Assembly (NCBI RefSeq): GCF_014191725.1
Contig: NZ_JACHWZ010000005.1
Coordinates: forward strand, 186,001-250,000
Reading direction: 5' to 3'
DNA: 64,000 bases
Origin: Microbulbifer rhizosphaerae
GTDB lineage: Bacteria > Pseudomonadota > Gammaproteobacteria > Pseudomonadales > Cellvibrionaceae
Position numbers and translations under genes: made by a program. This document shows, in pieces, positions 44,285 to 52,873 of the stretch; positions within the stretch are counted from its first letter, which is position 1, and every line of letters starts with the position of its first letter. The notes under the pieces were generated by a model. That model was not told where the DNA came from. It worked only from the letters and a program-made list of their open reading frames with translations, and did not search any database.

Positions 44285-44621
44285 TTAAAGTTCCCGCCAC
44301 ACCGCCAGGCTACCCAACTGTGGCAGCTCGGCCTGCTCCTCAAATTCGCGGCTGCGCAGATAGCGCGCGAAGGCGAACTTCCATTTGCCGTAACTCGCCG
44401 CCACGCCGACCCCCAGATCGGCGACAAGGGGATTTCGCTGCACGCTGTGACTGTCTTTCCAGGTGTTGCCGTCGAGGGTGATGTCGTGGAACACTGCTCC
44501 GGTGCCTGCAGGAATTTCTGGGTATTTTCCTCCATCCTTGGGGACCGGCCGCAAATACGATGGCAGTATCCAGGGCGAAAAACAGCAGGAAAACCAACCT
44601 CGGTAAAACTAGTTTATTCAC
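44285..44621 (-). pseudogene. Remnant of an LpxR/DUF2219-type outer-membrane lipase
   Basis: From ATG 44621 one frame gives a signal peptide (NKLVLPRLVFLLFFALD). A different frame from about 44554 to the stop at 44285 gives VADLGVGVAASYGKWKFAF, then ARYLRSREFEEQAELPQLGSL. This resembles the last strands of LpxR-like proteins (AQLGLGxxxSYGxxxLSYSxxYRSxEFExQ). The middle, with the active-site His/Ser region, is absent, so this is an internally deleted and frameshifted relic. Family call from pattern memory. Confidence 0.55.
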
Positions 44622-44662
44622 GACTCTAGCCTCCGATATTTCGGCGTTAGCCTGGATCGTGT

Positions 44663-45085
44663 TCAGGTGGAGACGTGCAGGCGCACATCCACGTTGTTGC
44701 GGGTGGCGTTGGAGTAGGGGCAGACCTCCTCGTGGGCCCGCTTCACCAGCTTTTCCGCGGTTTCCTTATCCAGGCCCGGCAGGCTGACAAACAGGTCGAT
44801 ATCCAGGCCAAAGCCCTTGTCCTGCGGACCGATACCCACCTCCCCGCGCACGCTGGTGTTTTCCGGCACCTTGACTTTCTCTTGACCGGCGACAAATTTG
44901 ATCGCGCCGATAAAGCAGGCGGAATAGCCCGCGGCAAACAGCTGTTCCGGGTTGGTCGCGTCGCCGCCGGGGCCGCCCAGCTCCTTCGGGGTGGTGAGTT
45001 TTACGTCCAGGATGCCGTCGGAAGATTTGGCCTGGCCGTCGCGGCCTCCGGTGGCAGTGGCTACGGCTTTGTAGAGTACTTGCAT
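44663..45085 (-). CDS. ohr: Organic hydroperoxide resistance protein Ohr
   Basis: 140 residues, typical of Ohr/OsmC enzymes. The redox pair is Cys57 (YSACFIGA) and Cys122 ([11 protein letters not shown]). This thiol peroxidase reduces organic and fatty-acid hydroperoxides using lipoylated proteins. Its usual regulator gene, ohrR, lies just upstream on the same strand but is broken (45120-45325), so ohr control may have changed. Confidence 0.96.
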   Translation of the reverse strand: MQVLYKAVATATGGRDGQAKSSDGILDVKLTTPKELGGPGGDATNPEQLFAAGYSACFIGAIKFVAGQEKVKVPENTSVRGEVGIGPQDKGFGLDIDLFVSLPGLDKETAEKLVKRAHEEVCPYSNATRNNVDVRLHVST

Positions 45086-45119
45086 GACAGTGTCCTCGTT
45101 GGCTGGTTTTGAAGTCTAG

Positions 45120-45325
45120 GTTGCCGTGCCGGGCTCGGAGAGAAAATTATCGCGATAATCATTAGCTGCTGTGGAATCGTTTCGACCCGGTGCTGCATGG
45201 ACCTGCCGGCGGCAGTGAGCTGCAGATGGACCCGGCGCTCGTCCTTGGTTGGGGGCGCGCCGGCGGTCGATCAGGCCCTGGGCTTCCAGGCGCCTGATCA
45301 CCGGGCTCAGAGCGCCTTTGCCGTG
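45120..45325 (-). pseudogene. Truncated, frameshifted ohrR (MarR family)
   Basis: On minus one frame gives GALSPVIRRLEAQGLIDRRRAP. After a one-base shift at a G-run near 45250 it continues TKDERRVHLQLTAAGRSM. This is the MarR recognition helix and wing (family: TLTPLLKRLEAxGLVxRxRxxxDERxVxVxLTxxG). The N-terminal half, with the peroxide-sensing Cys, is missing. The position beside ohr fits. Confidence 0.75.
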
Positions 45326-45479
45326 TATCTGATCGCGTACAGATTCAGCGCCGCCAACGTGTTCTGGGCGCTGGTGTTCTCTGTCAATAACCGCCGGGAT
45401 ACCTGGTTGCCGGCGAATGAGAGCGCGCGGGCCTATCTGGACCTAGGGAAATTACCCGATAGATAAATGGAATGACATC

Positions 45480-45761
45480 ATGAGTTTTGATTTCTCGCAA
45501 CTAATTAACAAACTTGCCGAGGCCTTCAGCGGTATGAGCTTGGTCCAGGCACTGCTTTTTGTACTGCTTTTTATGGCGGTCTGGTTTCTTCCAACCATTG
45601 TGGCGCTGTTTTGCAATCGCAAGCATCTGGGGAAAATTCTCCTGGCAAACGTTCCCGCCGGTTTATCTTGGGTCGCCTGGCTTGCGCTGCTGGCATGGGC
45701 GGTGACGGGGAAAGTACGGGGAAAAAACAGGGCAGAAAGTCCGGCGGAGCCGACTGCCTGA
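45480..45761 (+). CDS. Superinfection immunity-like small membrane protein
   Basis: 93 residues with two hydrophobic segments (about 20-42 and 58-76). The centre FLPTIVALFCNRKHLGKILLAN followed by LSWVAWLALLAWAVTG matches the Imm_superinfect family (phage T4 Imm type): [YF]xLPTIxAxxRxKxxxxxIxxLN.xxGWTxxGWxxALxWA. T4 Imm blocks DNA entry by secondary phages, but many chromosomal members have unknown roles. It lies between the ohrR remnant and the DUF3857 gene with no phage genes nearby. Confidence 0.75.
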   Translation: MSFDFSQLINKLAEAFSGMSLVQALLFVLLFMAVWFLPTIVALFCNRKHLGKILLANVPAGLSWVAWLALLAWAVTGKVRGKNRAESPAEPTA

Positions 45762-45994
45762 AAAACCGTATACTTGCGCGGCACCTTTCAGCTCAGGAGG
45801 GCCAGCATCATGCAGCCCTCCCGGGCTGGGACCCGTTTCCTGTTGTTCGGTCCCCTACACATCCGTCTTCGGACTGCCAACTACGACGCCGGGGTTTTTA
45901 GCCGGGCCGGGGCCCCTGGCCCGTGTGGCGTGGCGCGGCGGGCGGTCAGGCCTTATCATAGGATCTTCCGCGCGATCTGTATAAAGGCAATTAA
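45762..45994. other. Intergenic region upstream of the DUF3857 gene
   Basis: GC-rich with several short self-complementary stretches (for example GGGCCGGGGCCCCTGGCCC near 45903). No gene supported. Confidence 0.4.
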
Positions 45995-48076
45995 ATGACG
46001 TCTCCTTCCCGCGTCCGTTCTTTTCCGGTGCATATACCCGTATTTTTCATCTTGTTGGCCCTGGTTTCCGTACTGCTGTCTTCGCCGGCTGCGGCCGCGG
46101 ACTACGAGCTGGCCCCGCGTCCCCAGTGGCTGCAACCGGTGGCCCTGCCGGAGAGTGAAAACCTCTCCAGCGGTGAGAGTCTCCACTATCTGCTGGTGGA
46201 CACCCAGATCAATGTGTCCGGGGAGGAAAAGGAGCGCTTTTACCGAGTTGCCATGCGGCCCCTGAACCAGCAGGGTTTGCAGCAAATTTCCAGTATCAGC
46301 CTCGGCTTCGCTCCCGCCTACGAGAAGCTGGTGATCCACGATATCAGCGTGCTGCGCGACGGCAAGCGCCGGGACCGGCTGAAATCGGCGGAGATAAAAG
46401 TCTTCCAGCGGGAAGATGAACTGGATCGGGGCCTCTACGCCGAGCGCTGGACGGCGATGCTGTTGTTGAAGGACCTGCGTGCCAGAGATGTCGTCGAGTA
46501 CAGCTATACATTGCGCGGCTCCAACCCGGTGCTGGGAGATAAATTCTTCGGCCGTGAGCTGCTGGCCTGGGGTGTGTCCATCGAACGGCTGTATATCAGC
46601 GTGCTCAGCCCTCGGGAAAAGGCGCTGCAAGTGCGTATTGCAGATACGAAAAAGGGCCATGAGATAGACATCCAACAGCACACCAAGGGCAATACAGTGC
46701 GCTATTTTGCCGACCTGCGGCACACCGAGGCAGTGCGCCAGGAAGACGGCATTCCCGAGTGGCTCTCACCCCTCCCGGTTCTCCAGTACAGCCAGTACGC
46801 TGACTGGCGCCAAGTGAACGACTGGGCTCACGCGCTCTACCGTACACCGGGCGAGTTGCCCGAGGAATTTGCCCGCATGGTGGCGGAGATGGAGGGCAGT
46901 CCGGCGCAAAAGGCCGCCGTCGCCACCCAGTGGATTCAGAACAACATCCGCTATTTCGGCATAGAGCACGGTGTCAACTCCCACCGTCCCTCGGCGCCGA
47001 TGGAAACTTTCGAGCGCCGCTTCGGCGATTGCAAAGATAAAACTGTCCTGCTGGTTGCCGCCCTGCGCGAGCTGGGAATAGACGCACACCCGGCGTTGGT
47101 GTCTTCCGTAAATAATCTGTATTTGGATGGACGGTTGCCATCCCCGGGAAATTTCGACCATGTCATCACCACTTTTACCCTGGATGGAAAGCGCTATTGG
47201 GTGGACCCCACTGCAACCAGTCAGGCCGGGTCCCTGCAGGAAATGTCTCTACCGGATTTCAACTGGGCACTGGTGGTCGATGGAGAGAGAGATTCCCTGA
47301 CTGCCATCGAGGCGCCGTCGCAGAGTCAACGCCGGGCTCGGGTAGTGGTCAGGGAGATAGTGACTCTGGCGGACAACCGGAAGGCAGCGACTTTTGAAGT
47401 GACCAGCCGCTACAGCGGATGGCGCGCGGAGCAAATGCGCTCCTATACCGGATACCGAGACAGGGAAACCCTGGGAGCGGAATTCCTGCAGTACTATTCG
47501 CGCTATTTTCCCTCCATCGAAATCCTGGAGCCGATTGAAGTCATCGACTCAGAGCATGGCAACGAGCTGGTGCTGAAAGAGAAGTACCGGCTGCGCAAAG
47601 TTGGCGATGACAGCAGCGGAAAAAACATGCTAAAGCTGGTGGCTTCCAATGTGGTGGAAACCCTGCGCCTGCCGAATTCTCTCCAGCGCCAGTACCCCTT
47701 CCGCCTGCCGGGAGACCTACAGATAGAGCAGACGCTGGAAGTGGTGGCTCAGAGTGCGGCGGATATCCGCTGGTCAGAAAAAGGGGGCGGGGAGGCGATT
47801 GCCAATCCTTGGTTTGAATTCGAGCGCGAGGTGCGGAAGGACGGCAACAGGGTCACCGTGGAGTACCGTTACAATTCCAGGCGCAAATCCGTGTCTGCGG
47901 CGGATTTCCCGAAATACCTGGAGCAGATCAATCGCGTGGAAAGCGATCTCAGTTATGTTCTGTGGCTGTCGTCCGCGTCCGCTTCCCGGGAGGAGCGCCG
48001 CAACCGCGCCAGGAATCTTGCGCGGGACCTGCTTTCCGGGAAGAAATCCGATAGCGCAAACGGAGGTGTGCAGTGA
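45995..48076 (+). CDS. Exported DUF3857 / transglutaminase-like protein
   Basis: 693 residues. The signal peptide ends near PAAAADY (residue 36). A DUF3857 domain (about 60-240) precedes a transglutaminase-like core (about 280-410), which has a full Cys-His-Asp triad: C346 in RFGDCKDKT, H389 in FDHVITTF and D404 in WVDPTA. The C-terminal 280 residues are beta-rich (DUF2569/3858-like region, unassigned). It is probably a periplasmic peptidase-like or amide-processing enzyme; the reaction is unproven. The stop overlaps the GTG of the Sel1 lipoprotein, so the two are coupled. Confidence 0.85.
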   Translation: MTSPSRVRSFPVHIPVFFILLALVSVLLSSPAAAADYELAPRPQWLQPVALPESENLSSGESLHYLLVDTQINVSGEEKERFYRVAMRPLNQQGLQQISSISLGFAPAYEKLVIHDISVLRDGKRRDRLKSAEIKVFQREDELDRGLYAERWTAMLLLKDLRARDVVEYSYTLRGSNPVLGDKFFGRELLAWGVSIERLYISVLSPREKALQVRIADTKKGHEIDIQQHTKGNTVRYFADLRHTEAVRQEDGIPEWLSPLPVLQYSQYADWRQVNDWAHALYRTPGELPEEFARMVAEMEGSPAQKAAVATQWIQNNIRYFGIEHGVNSHRPSAPMETFERRFGDCKDKTVLLVAALRELGIDAHPALVSSVNNLYLDGRLPSPGNFDHVITTFTLDGKRYWVDPTATSQAGSLQEMSLPDFNWALVVDGERDSLTAIEAPSQSQRRARVVVREIVTLADNRKAATFEVTSRYSGWRAEQMRSYTGYRDRETLGAEFLQYYSRYFPSIEILEPIEVIDSEHGNELVLKEKYRLRKVGDDSSGKNMLKLVASNVVETLRLPNSLQRQYPFRLPGDLQIEQTLEVVAQSAADIRWSEKGGGEAIANPWFEFEREVRKDGNRVTVEYRYNSRRKSVSAADFPKYLEQINRVESDLSYVLWLSSASASREERRNRARNLARDLLSGKKSDSANGGVQ

Positions 48077-49875
48077 GGAAATGGCGTTTTCTGCTGCCGC
48101 TTGTGGCCGCCACCAGCGGTTGTGCCACCGCGCCCGAAACAATCGACCTGCCGGTTATCGCGCCCGCGGAAATGGCATTCGAAGAAACGGATTTGCGGGC
48201 CGTCGACTTGGCCGCTCCCGCCGCCGATAGCGCTATTGAAGCTTTCGCCGACGCCGACACCCGCCTGGCATTCCTGGCGGCGCGTATACTGGAAGATGTG
48301 GATGCAGTGCCCTTCGAGGAATTCTGGTCCGCCTATCTGGATAGCTCCAAAGTGCACACCGCCGTGGTGGACCGGGAGCAATTCCAGCAGGCCGTGGAAA
48401 AGCTGTCCGATGGCGAGGGGGCGGACTGCGCCGCGGTGGACTGGGACAAGTGGACGGAACAGAACTTCTTCGAGCTGGAACCCCACCTGGCTGCGCAGGA
48501 CTGCTATGAACAACTGGGCGATACGGACAAGGCGGAACGGCATGCGCGCGCGGTACAGTTTATCCTGCGCGGTGTGCTCGGCGGTGGCGACGGCAAAAAC
48601 CATGACTCCGCCTATGAAATCGGCATACTGGATCACGCCGAAGACGTACTGGATCTGGCGGGTTACCAGCTCCTGGATGCCTTTCTGTTGCCCTTCAGCC
48701 GGGGGCGGGCACTCTACTACGTGGTGCTGGCCGAAGATCCGGACAGCGGTGAGCAGCGCCACATCTATTTCGACAACCAGCAGGCCATACACCGGCTACT
48801 GGGGGACAGTTTCCCCTTCGGCAGTCTGGATGGCCTCTATATCGGACAGGTACTTCAACCGCTTTCAGCGCAGAGTACCGCCGCAAAAATCGGTATGGGC
48901 CTGTATCTCGAAAGCATCGGTAAGGGCGAAGAGGCCGCGGAGTACTATCTGGATGCCACCGCCCTCGGCAGTCAGGTGGCGCAATTCCGCCTGGGCAAGG
49001 CCTGCCTGGAAGAAAAAGTGCCGATGTTTTCCCCGGAAGACTGCGTCGACTTCCTGCTTTCCGCCGCCGAGCAGGGCTACGCGAATGCCATGGTGACACT
49101 CGCCCATGTCTATCGGGAAGGCCTCGGCGTGGAGCCTAGCGAAGAACTGTTCCAGCAGTTCATGGAGGCGGCGCAGCGGCGCCTGGAGCCGGGCCTGGGC
49201 TGGTACCGGCTCGCGAGTTATTACGGGGGCAGGAAGAGGGCCGTGGAGCCACAGACGGAGCGGAAGTTCCTGCGCCGCGCCGCCGCCGATGGCCTGCAGG
49301 ATGCGCAGTATCGGCTGATCCGCCGCGAGCAGGGGGAGTGGTCGGAGGTGGAAGCGGCGCAACTGCTGCCGCAGCTGGCCGGGCTCGCCCGTCGGGGGCA
49401 CAGGGCATCGGGTCTTGCTTATGCGCATCGGGTTTTTGCCAGCGCCTCCGAGCGCACCCCGGAAGAGCTGGCGGCGGCGCGGGAGTTTCTCGATGCCGCC
49501 CTGGCGGTGAATTCGCGCGCGGCGCACAGCCTGCAGGGCAGGCTGCTGGCGTCCGGGCTCCTGGGGCAGCGGGATTTTGCCATGGCCGAACGCCACTTCC
49601 TGAGGAGCGCCCAGCTAACGGCCTCCCAGGTCGGCCTGGCGCGGCTGCACCAGCAGCAGCGCCTGTCTGAATCATCCCCCGAGATGGCCGCGGCGTGGTA
49701 CATGATGTGCGCCGACACGGAAGCCTCCGAGTGCCTCTACCAACTCGGTAAAATCTTCCGCAGTGGCGAGGGCATCGAGCGAGACGCGGCGCTGGGGCGG
49801 ACCTTGATCCTGCAGGCCGCGGAACAGGGCCACAAGCGGGCGATGCTGGAGGTTGGCAAGTGGGAAGGGGATTGA
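48073..49875 (+). CDS. Sel1-repeat lipoprotein
   Basis: 600 residues from GTG 48073. The signal MRKWRFLLPLVAATSGC has Cys17 in the lipobox. From about 285 on there are Sel1-like helical repeats (e.g. AAEYYLDATALGSQVAQFRLGKA, LLSAAEQGYANAMVTLAHVYREG, ILQAAEQGHKRAMLEVG). They form a solenoid that usually scaffolds protein complexes. The N-terminal 280 residues are unassigned. Overlap with the transglutaminase-like gene suggests that the lipoprotein helps place or control that enzyme in the envelope. Confidence 0.85.
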   Translation: MRKWRFLLPLVAATSGCATAPETIDLPVIAPAEMAFEETDLRAVDLAAPAADSAIEAFADADTRLAFLAARILEDVDAVPFEEFWSAYLDSSKVHTAVVDREQFQQAVEKLSDGEGADCAAVDWDKWTEQNFFELEPHLAAQDCYEQLGDTDKAERHARAVQFILRGVLGGGDGKNHDSAYEIGILDHAEDVLDLAGYQLLDAFLLPFSRGRALYYVVLAEDPDSGEQRHIYFDNQQAIHRLLGDSFPFGSLDGLYIGQVLQPLSAQSTAAKIGMGLYLESIGKGEEAAEYYLDATALGSQVAQFRLGKACLEEKVPMFSPEDCVDFLLSAAEQGYANAMVTLAHVYREGLGVEPSEELFQQFMEAAQRRLEPGLGWYRLASYYGGRKRAVEPQTERKFLRRAAADGLQDAQYRLIRREQGEWSEVEAAQLLPQLAGLARRGHRASGLAYAHRVFASASERTPEELAAAREFLDAALAVNSRAAHSLQGRLLASGLLGQRDFAMAERHFLRSAQLTASQVGLARLHQQQRLSESSPEMAAAWYMMCADTEASECLYQLGKIFRSGEGIERDAALGRTLILQAAEQGHKRAMLEVGKWEGD

Positions 49876-49887
49876 GCGCCTGCGCCA

Positions 49888-50667
49888 CTACCGGCGAGGT
49901 GACTCTTCGCCCCTCAGGGTCAGCACCTTGCAGCCGTCACCCGTAACGAGCACGGTGTGCTCCCACTGGGCGGACAGTTTCCTGTCCCGGGTGACCACGG
50001 TCCAGCCGTCCTTTTTCACTTTCGTCTGGCGGCCGCCCTGGTTGATCATCGGCTCTATGGTAAAGGTCATGCCCTCCCGCAGCACGGCGCCGGTACCGGG
50101 GCGGCCGTAGTGCAGTACCTGGGGTTCCTCATGCATTTCCCGGCCTATTCCGTGGCCGCAGTATTCGCGCACCACGCTGTAACCGCGGCCTTCCGCATGG
50201 CGCTGTATCGCGTGGCCGATATCGCCGAGGCGGGCGCCGGGCCTGACAGCTTCGATACCCCGCCACATGGCTTCGTAGGTGGTTCGCACCAGTTGCCTCG
50301 CCGCCGGTGAAACGCTGCCGATCAGGTACATCTTGCTGGAATCGGCGATAAAGCCGGATTTCTCCAGGGTGATGTCCACATTGACGATGTCGCCGGATTT
50401 CAGCTGCCCGGTTGTCCGCGGCATACCGTGGCAGACCACCTCGTTGACCGAGGTGTTCAGCGCATAGGGGTAGTCGTACTGCCCCTTGCTCGCGGGCCTG
50501 GCTTTCAGTTCGTTGACGATATAGTCCTCGACCCTAGCGTTGACCTGCATGGTGGAAACCCCCGGGCCGATAAACCCGTCGAGCATGGCGAAGACGCGGC
50601 TCAATAGCTGGCCGGCGTCGCGCATCAGCATCTGTTCTGTGGCGGTTTTGATGGGGGCGCTATTCAC
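49888..50667 (-). CDS. map: Type I methionine aminopeptidase
   Basis: 259 residues. It removes N-terminal Met from nascent proteins. All metal ligands are present: Asp98, Asp109, His172 (CGHGIG), Glu205 (FTIEPM) and Glu236 (SAQWEHT), and His80 is in VCHG. It is not next to rpsB/tsf, where the housekeeping map usually lies. Instead its first 8 bases overlap a ParD-like gene on the same strand, so this may be an additional, specialised copy; the rest of the genome would tell. Confidence 0.93.
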   Translation of the reverse strand: MNSAPIKTATEQMLMRDAGQLLSRVFAMLDGFIGPGVSTMQVNARVEDYIVNELKARPASKGQYDYPYALNTSVNEVVCHGMPRTTGQLKSGDIVNVDITLEKSGFIADSSKMYLIGSVSPAARQLVRTTYEAMWRGIEAVRPGARLGDIGHAIQRHAEGRGYSVVREYCGHGIGREMHEEPQVLHYGRPGTGAVLREGMTFTIEPMINQGGRQTKVKKDGWTVVTRDRKLSAQWEHTVLVTGDGCKVLTLRGEESPRR

Positions 50668-50866
50668 GGGTCAGCTCTTCCAGGGTCGGTGCCTGCTCGC
50701 GCAACAGCTTTTTGGTGAGCTGGTTATAGCTGAGTTGCGGATTCAGTTCGGCCAGCATGCCTATCCTGATCCAGAATTCCGCCTGGGCGTTGATGGACCT
50801 GGCCATGGCCGAGCTGGCCCGGCGGATTTCGTCATGCAGCTCCTCGGAAATTTTCACTATGCCCAT
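50660..50866 (-). CDS. ParD-like ribbon-helix-helix protein
   Basis: 68 residues starting MGIVKISEELHDEIRRAS, with the ribbon-strand/helix pattern of RHH DNA-binding proteins, and NAQAEFWIRIGMLAELNP, the mark of the ParD_like family. Antitoxins of this fold usually bind their own promoter. Here the partner gene is methionine aminopeptidase, overlapping by 8 bases. A palindrome (50884-50904) lies 18 bases upstream of the start, well placed for autoregulation. Confidence 0.8.
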   Translation of the reverse strand: MGIVKISEELHDEIRRASSAMARSINAQAEFWIRIGMLAELNPQLSYNQLTKKLLREQAPTLEELTRE

Positions 50867-50883
50867 ATTCTCAGTCTCACAGG

Positions 50884-50904
50884 TTTATATGAATCGTATA
50901 TAAA
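50884..50904. promoter_or_regulatory. Candidate operator of the ParD-like/map pair
   Basis: TTTATAT and ATATAAA are perfect inverse arms 7 bases apart in an AT-rich strip between divergent genes. The strip also contains ATATATTAAA. RHH proteins often bind such sites. Confidence 0.5.
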
Positions 50905-51015
50905 ACATATATTAAACTCAAGCCTCCTGCTGGAGTATGCAATTTTTTGCATATGGGACAGTGGGTCGCTATGGTTGGGCAATTAACGGCAAAACTACAG
51001 AATGACGAGGTGGCC

Positions 51016-52710
51016 ATGGCGGAAAAGACCCCAGCGAAGCGCCCCCAACCCAGCCGGCTGCGCATAGGCCGGCGCTACCGGGCCAGCCGCCTCCAGGGCC
51101 CCTACGATGCACTGGTGATCGGCTCCGGTATTGGCGGCCTTACCACCGCGGCCATGCTGAGCGCGACGGGCAGGAAGGTGCTGGTGCTGGAGCAGCACTA
51201 CACTGCCGGTGGCTTTACCCACGCCTACGACCGCAACGGCTACGAATGGGATGTGGGTGTGCACTATATCGGCGACGTGGGCGGACACCCGACTGCGACC
51301 CGCAAGCTGTTCGATTTCCTGTCCGCCGGCAATTTGCACTGGGCGCCGATGGACGACACCTACGACCGCATCTGCATCGGCGACGAGCAGTACGATCTGC
51401 GTGCCGGGCGCGACGAGTTTATCGCCGGGCTGCTGAAACACTTCCCGAATGGCAGAACTGTAATCGAAGCCTACCTGCAAAGAGTATCCGCGGTTGGCCG
51501 GGCCATGCGCCTGTTCACCATCGCAAAGCTGCTGCCCGGCTGGTGTGGTCCGCTGCTGGCGCTGTGGAAAAAATTTACCTGGCCGGACTACCTGAACAAA
51601 ACCACCTATGAGGTGCTGCGCGAACTCACCGACAACGAAAAGCTGATCGCGGTACTGAGCGGTCAGTGGGGTGATAACGGCATGACGCCGAAGACCGGCA
51701 GCTTTATTATTCACGCGCTGATCGTTAAGCACTATCTGTACGGCGGCTACTATCCAGTGGGTGGGGCCAGCAAGATAGCGCAGACGATTATTCCGCAGAT
51801 ACAGGCCGCGGGCGGTGAGGTATTCACCTACGCGGAAGTGGAGACCATCCTGCTGGACGGCAACCGGGTGCGCGGCCTGCGTATGGTGGACGGTACGGAA
51901 ATCGAGGCGTCGTTGGTGATCTCCAATGCCGGGGTATTCAACACTTTCGAAAAACTGCTGCCGGAGAGTGCCAGCCAGCGTGCCGGCTATTGCCGCGATC
52001 TGCAAAATGTACAGCCGTCCACGGCGCACCTCTGCCTGTATGTCGGCCTGCGGAAAACCGCAGAGGAGCTGAGGCTGCCGAAAACCAATTACTGGCTGTA
52101 TCCGAGCACGGATTACGACGGCGATGTACGGAAATTCCTCGCAGACCCTAATGCGGATATCCCCCTCGTTTATATCTCCTTCCCCTCCGCCAAAGACCCC
52201 GTTTTCCCGCAGTGCTACCCGGGCCGCGCCACCATCGAGATAGTGGCGCCGGCGAAATACGAGTGGTTTGCAAAATGGAGGGACAAACCCTGGGGGAAGC
52301 GCGGCGAGGACTACCAGGCGTTGAAGGGCAGGTTCAGTGAGCGCCTGCTGGAGCATCTGTACAAATACTTTCCACAGCTGCGCGGACAGATAGATTACTT
52401 CGAACTGTCCACGCCGCTGTCCACGGATTACTTCTGCCGCTACGCGCGGGGCGAAATCTACGGCCTGGAGCACGGACCGAAGCGCTTCGAGCAGTCCTGG
52501 CTGCGCCCCAAGAGCCGTATCAGAGGGCTGTATCTCACGGGCCAGGACATTCTGAGTTGCGGCGTGGCCGGCGCCATGTTCGCCGGCGCGGTGACGGCGC
52601 AGAGTATCCTTGGTTGGCGCAGGGGCACTGCACTGCTGAGGCGGGTGTTTGCGGAGAGATTGGTCGCGGCCAGCGGCCGCTCCTACAAAGAGCGGGTGGA
52701 TACCCTGTAG
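51016..52710 (+). CDS. FAD-dependent carotenoid isomerase / retinol saturase-like oxidoreductase
   Basis: 564 residues from ATG 51016 behind GAGG; an ATG at 50947 would add 23. The Rossmann FAD motif VIGSGIGGLTTAAML is near residue 34, and HYTAGGFTHAY is the second conserved block. GLYLTGQDILSCGVAGAMFAG at about 515-535 is the C-terminal FAD contact. This is the CrtI/CrtISO/RetSat superfamily of NAD(P)/FAD oxidoreductases that saturate or isomerise polyenes. No carotenoid genes adjoin it, so the substrate is open. The last 17 residues (LVAASGRSYKERVDTL) come from the family A palindrome, which also supplies the stop. Confidence 0.85.
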   Translation: MAEKTPAKRPQPSRLRIGRRYRASRLQGPYDALVIGSGIGGLTTAAMLSATGRKVLVLEQHYTAGGFTHAYDRNGYEWDVGVHYIGDVGGHPTATRKLFDFLSAGNLHWAPMDDTYDRICIGDEQYDLRAGRDEFIAGLLKHFPNGRTVIEAYLQRVSAVGRAMRLFTIAKLLPGWCGPLLALWKKFTWPDYLNKTTYEVLRELTDNEKLIAVLSGQWGDNGMTPKTGSFIIHALIVKHYLYGGYYPVGGASKIAQTIIPQIQAAGGEVFTYAEVETILLDGNRVRGLRMVDGTEIEASLVISNAGVFNTFEKLLPESASQRAGYCRDLQNVQPSTAHLCLYVGLRKTAEELRLPKTNYWLYPSTDYDGDVRKFLADPNADIPLVYISFPSAKDPVFPQCYPGRATIEIVAPAKYEWFAKWRDKPWGKRGEDYQALKGRFSERLLEHLYKYFPQLRGQIDYFELSTPLSTDYFCRYARGEIYGLEHGPKRFEQSWLRPKSRIRGLYLTGQDILSCGVAGAMFAGAVTAQSILGWRRGTALLRRVFAERLVAASGRSYKERVDTL

Positions 52711-52750
52711 GAGCGGCGGGGCGGCCATCCGCCGCTGGCCGCGATCGGTT
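52661..52750. repeat. Palindrome family A, two inverted units
   Basis: GGTCGCGGCCAGCGGCCGCTCCTACAAAG runs into CTGTAGGAGCGGCGGGGCGG and then GCCGCTGGCCGCGATCGG. The TAG in CTGTAGGAG is the stop codon of the flavoprotein. Confidence 0.9.
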
Positions 52751-52873
52751 TCGGCGGAGCGATTACTCGGGTTTCTTCACCCGAATCCCCCATAGTGGCT
52801 ATTGCGATCGCAAGTGGTATCCGGCCAAATCACCAGCCATTTCTCTACGTCTGAGGTCTATTGGGGAGCAATA

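Noticed and set aside
45197..45466. 89-codon plus frame over the ohrR remnant
   Set aside because: Its first half is antisense to the ohrR relic. The last 40 residues look protein-like but cannot be assigned; mentioned only as part of the scar.
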